Shown here piece after piece: positions 57,293 through 57,591 of a stretch of 57,591 nt of DNA. The stretch is from Skermanella stibiiresistens SB22. GTDB lineage: Bacteria; Pseudomonadota; Alphaproteobacteria; Azospirillales; Azospirillaceae. Under the pieces are notes generated by a model, which saw only the letters and a program-made list of their open reading frames with translations, was not told the origin of the DNA and made no database searches. Where the stretch lies: contig NZ_AVFL01000035.1 in the NCBI RefSeq assembly GCF_000576635.1, positions 1-57,591 on the forward strand, given 5' to 3'. Both the position numbers and the translations under genes were made by a program. Numbering within the stretch: the first letter of the stretch is position 1; every line of letters begins with the position of its first letter.

Positions 57293-57591
57293 ATGCCAAG
57301 TCCCATATCCAAAACGTCCAAGCCGCGCGGTGGCCGCCGGTCCAAATCCTCGACCGCCGTGCCGCGAAGACTCACGGCGCTACCCAGGTGGGGAATGGGC
57401 AAGCTGAGGAGCATCCGGAAGCGCGCGCGCCCGGCGACGGTCGCCGGTCTGGTGATCGCCGCGACCTTCGGCGCCGGCGCGCTGGTCGGCGTCCTGTACC
57501 AGCACGAGCGGGGGCGCTCCGACGGCGCTCCGGTCCAGGTCGCGGCACCGGCGCCGGCACGGCCGATGGTGCCGCCAGCCGTGCCGAGGAT
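57293..57591 (+). CDS. Membrane-anchored protein, N-terminal fragment
   Basis: The frame from ATG 57293 is open to the window edge (99 full codons visible). The product has a very basic N-terminus (SKTSKPRGGRRSK), one membrane segment (TVAGLVIAATFGAGALVGVL) and then a Pro/Ala-rich periplasmic stretch (PVQVAAPAPARPMVPPAVP). This is the usual start of an inner-membrane-anchored periplasmic enzyme, for example a divergent polysaccharide deacetylase, but the catalytic part is out of view. No specific family can be given. Confidence 0.6.
   Translation, partial: MPSPISKTSKPRGGRRSKSSTAVPRRLTALPRWGMGKLRSIRKRARPATVAGLVIAATFGAGALVGVLYQHERGRSDGAPVQVAAPAPARPMVPPAVPR

Overview
This GC-rich window looks chromosomal and alphaproteobacterial, most likely from Rhodospirillales (Azospirillum/Skermanella-like). 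The reasons are the lexA SOS box of the alphaproteobacterial type (GTTC-N7-GTTC), the trpG-trpD-trpC-moaC-moeA-lexA order, the mprF-acvB pair, the DegP/two-component cluster, PAS_5 and entericidin-like genes, and extensive ATGA start/stop overlaps. All family calls come from reading motifs by eye; no database was searched.

Layout. 1-5 kb: a gene-poor edge with a perfect REP-like palindrome, a 1277-residue CHAT protease-STAND ATPase-TPR protein with near-identical 41-residue repeats, and a 31-bp perfect inverted repeat. 5-10.2 kb: metabolism (free methionine-R-sulfoxide reductase, UxaA-type dehydratase, FAH-family hydrolase) and two exported proteins, one an S10 serine carboxypeptidase. 10.3-25.8 kb: the most unusual region. 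It holds a parvulin-type protein, an HlyD-type adaptor, a RimK/GRASP-like ATP-grasp enzyme next to an 84-residue Gly/Ala/Ser-rich peptide, a PP2C phosphatase, a cyclase-FHA protein, a membrane FHA protein, a divergent second ATP-grasp-like protein, three consecutive paralogous TolC-like outer-membrane factors, and a sigma54 activator. I read it as a candidate RiPP-like peptide modification and export locus with its own phospho-signalling layer. No ABC transporter, peptidase or Ser/Thr kinase is present in the window.

25.9-47 kb: a small membrane protein, EF-G, a 1.2-kb non-coding stretch with DnaA-box-like sites and a pair of palindromic operators, a single-domain response regulator, a soluble FtsK-like translocase without the membrane domain, a PAS_5 protein, a DegP-response regulator-histidine kinase operon, hisC, an EpmC-like protein, a miniature chemotaxis-receptor tip, the mprF-acvB lysyl-phosphatidylglycerol pair, a 56-residue proline-rich protein, an entericidin-like lipoprotein and a MATE exporter. 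47-57.6 kb: gyrA, coaD, tRNA-Lys(UUU), a methyltransferase, lexA, the coupled moe/moa/trp operon, a CueR-like regulator and the beginning of a membrane-anchored protein cut by the window edge.

No CRISPR array, rRNA gene, transposase, integrase or phage gene was seen.
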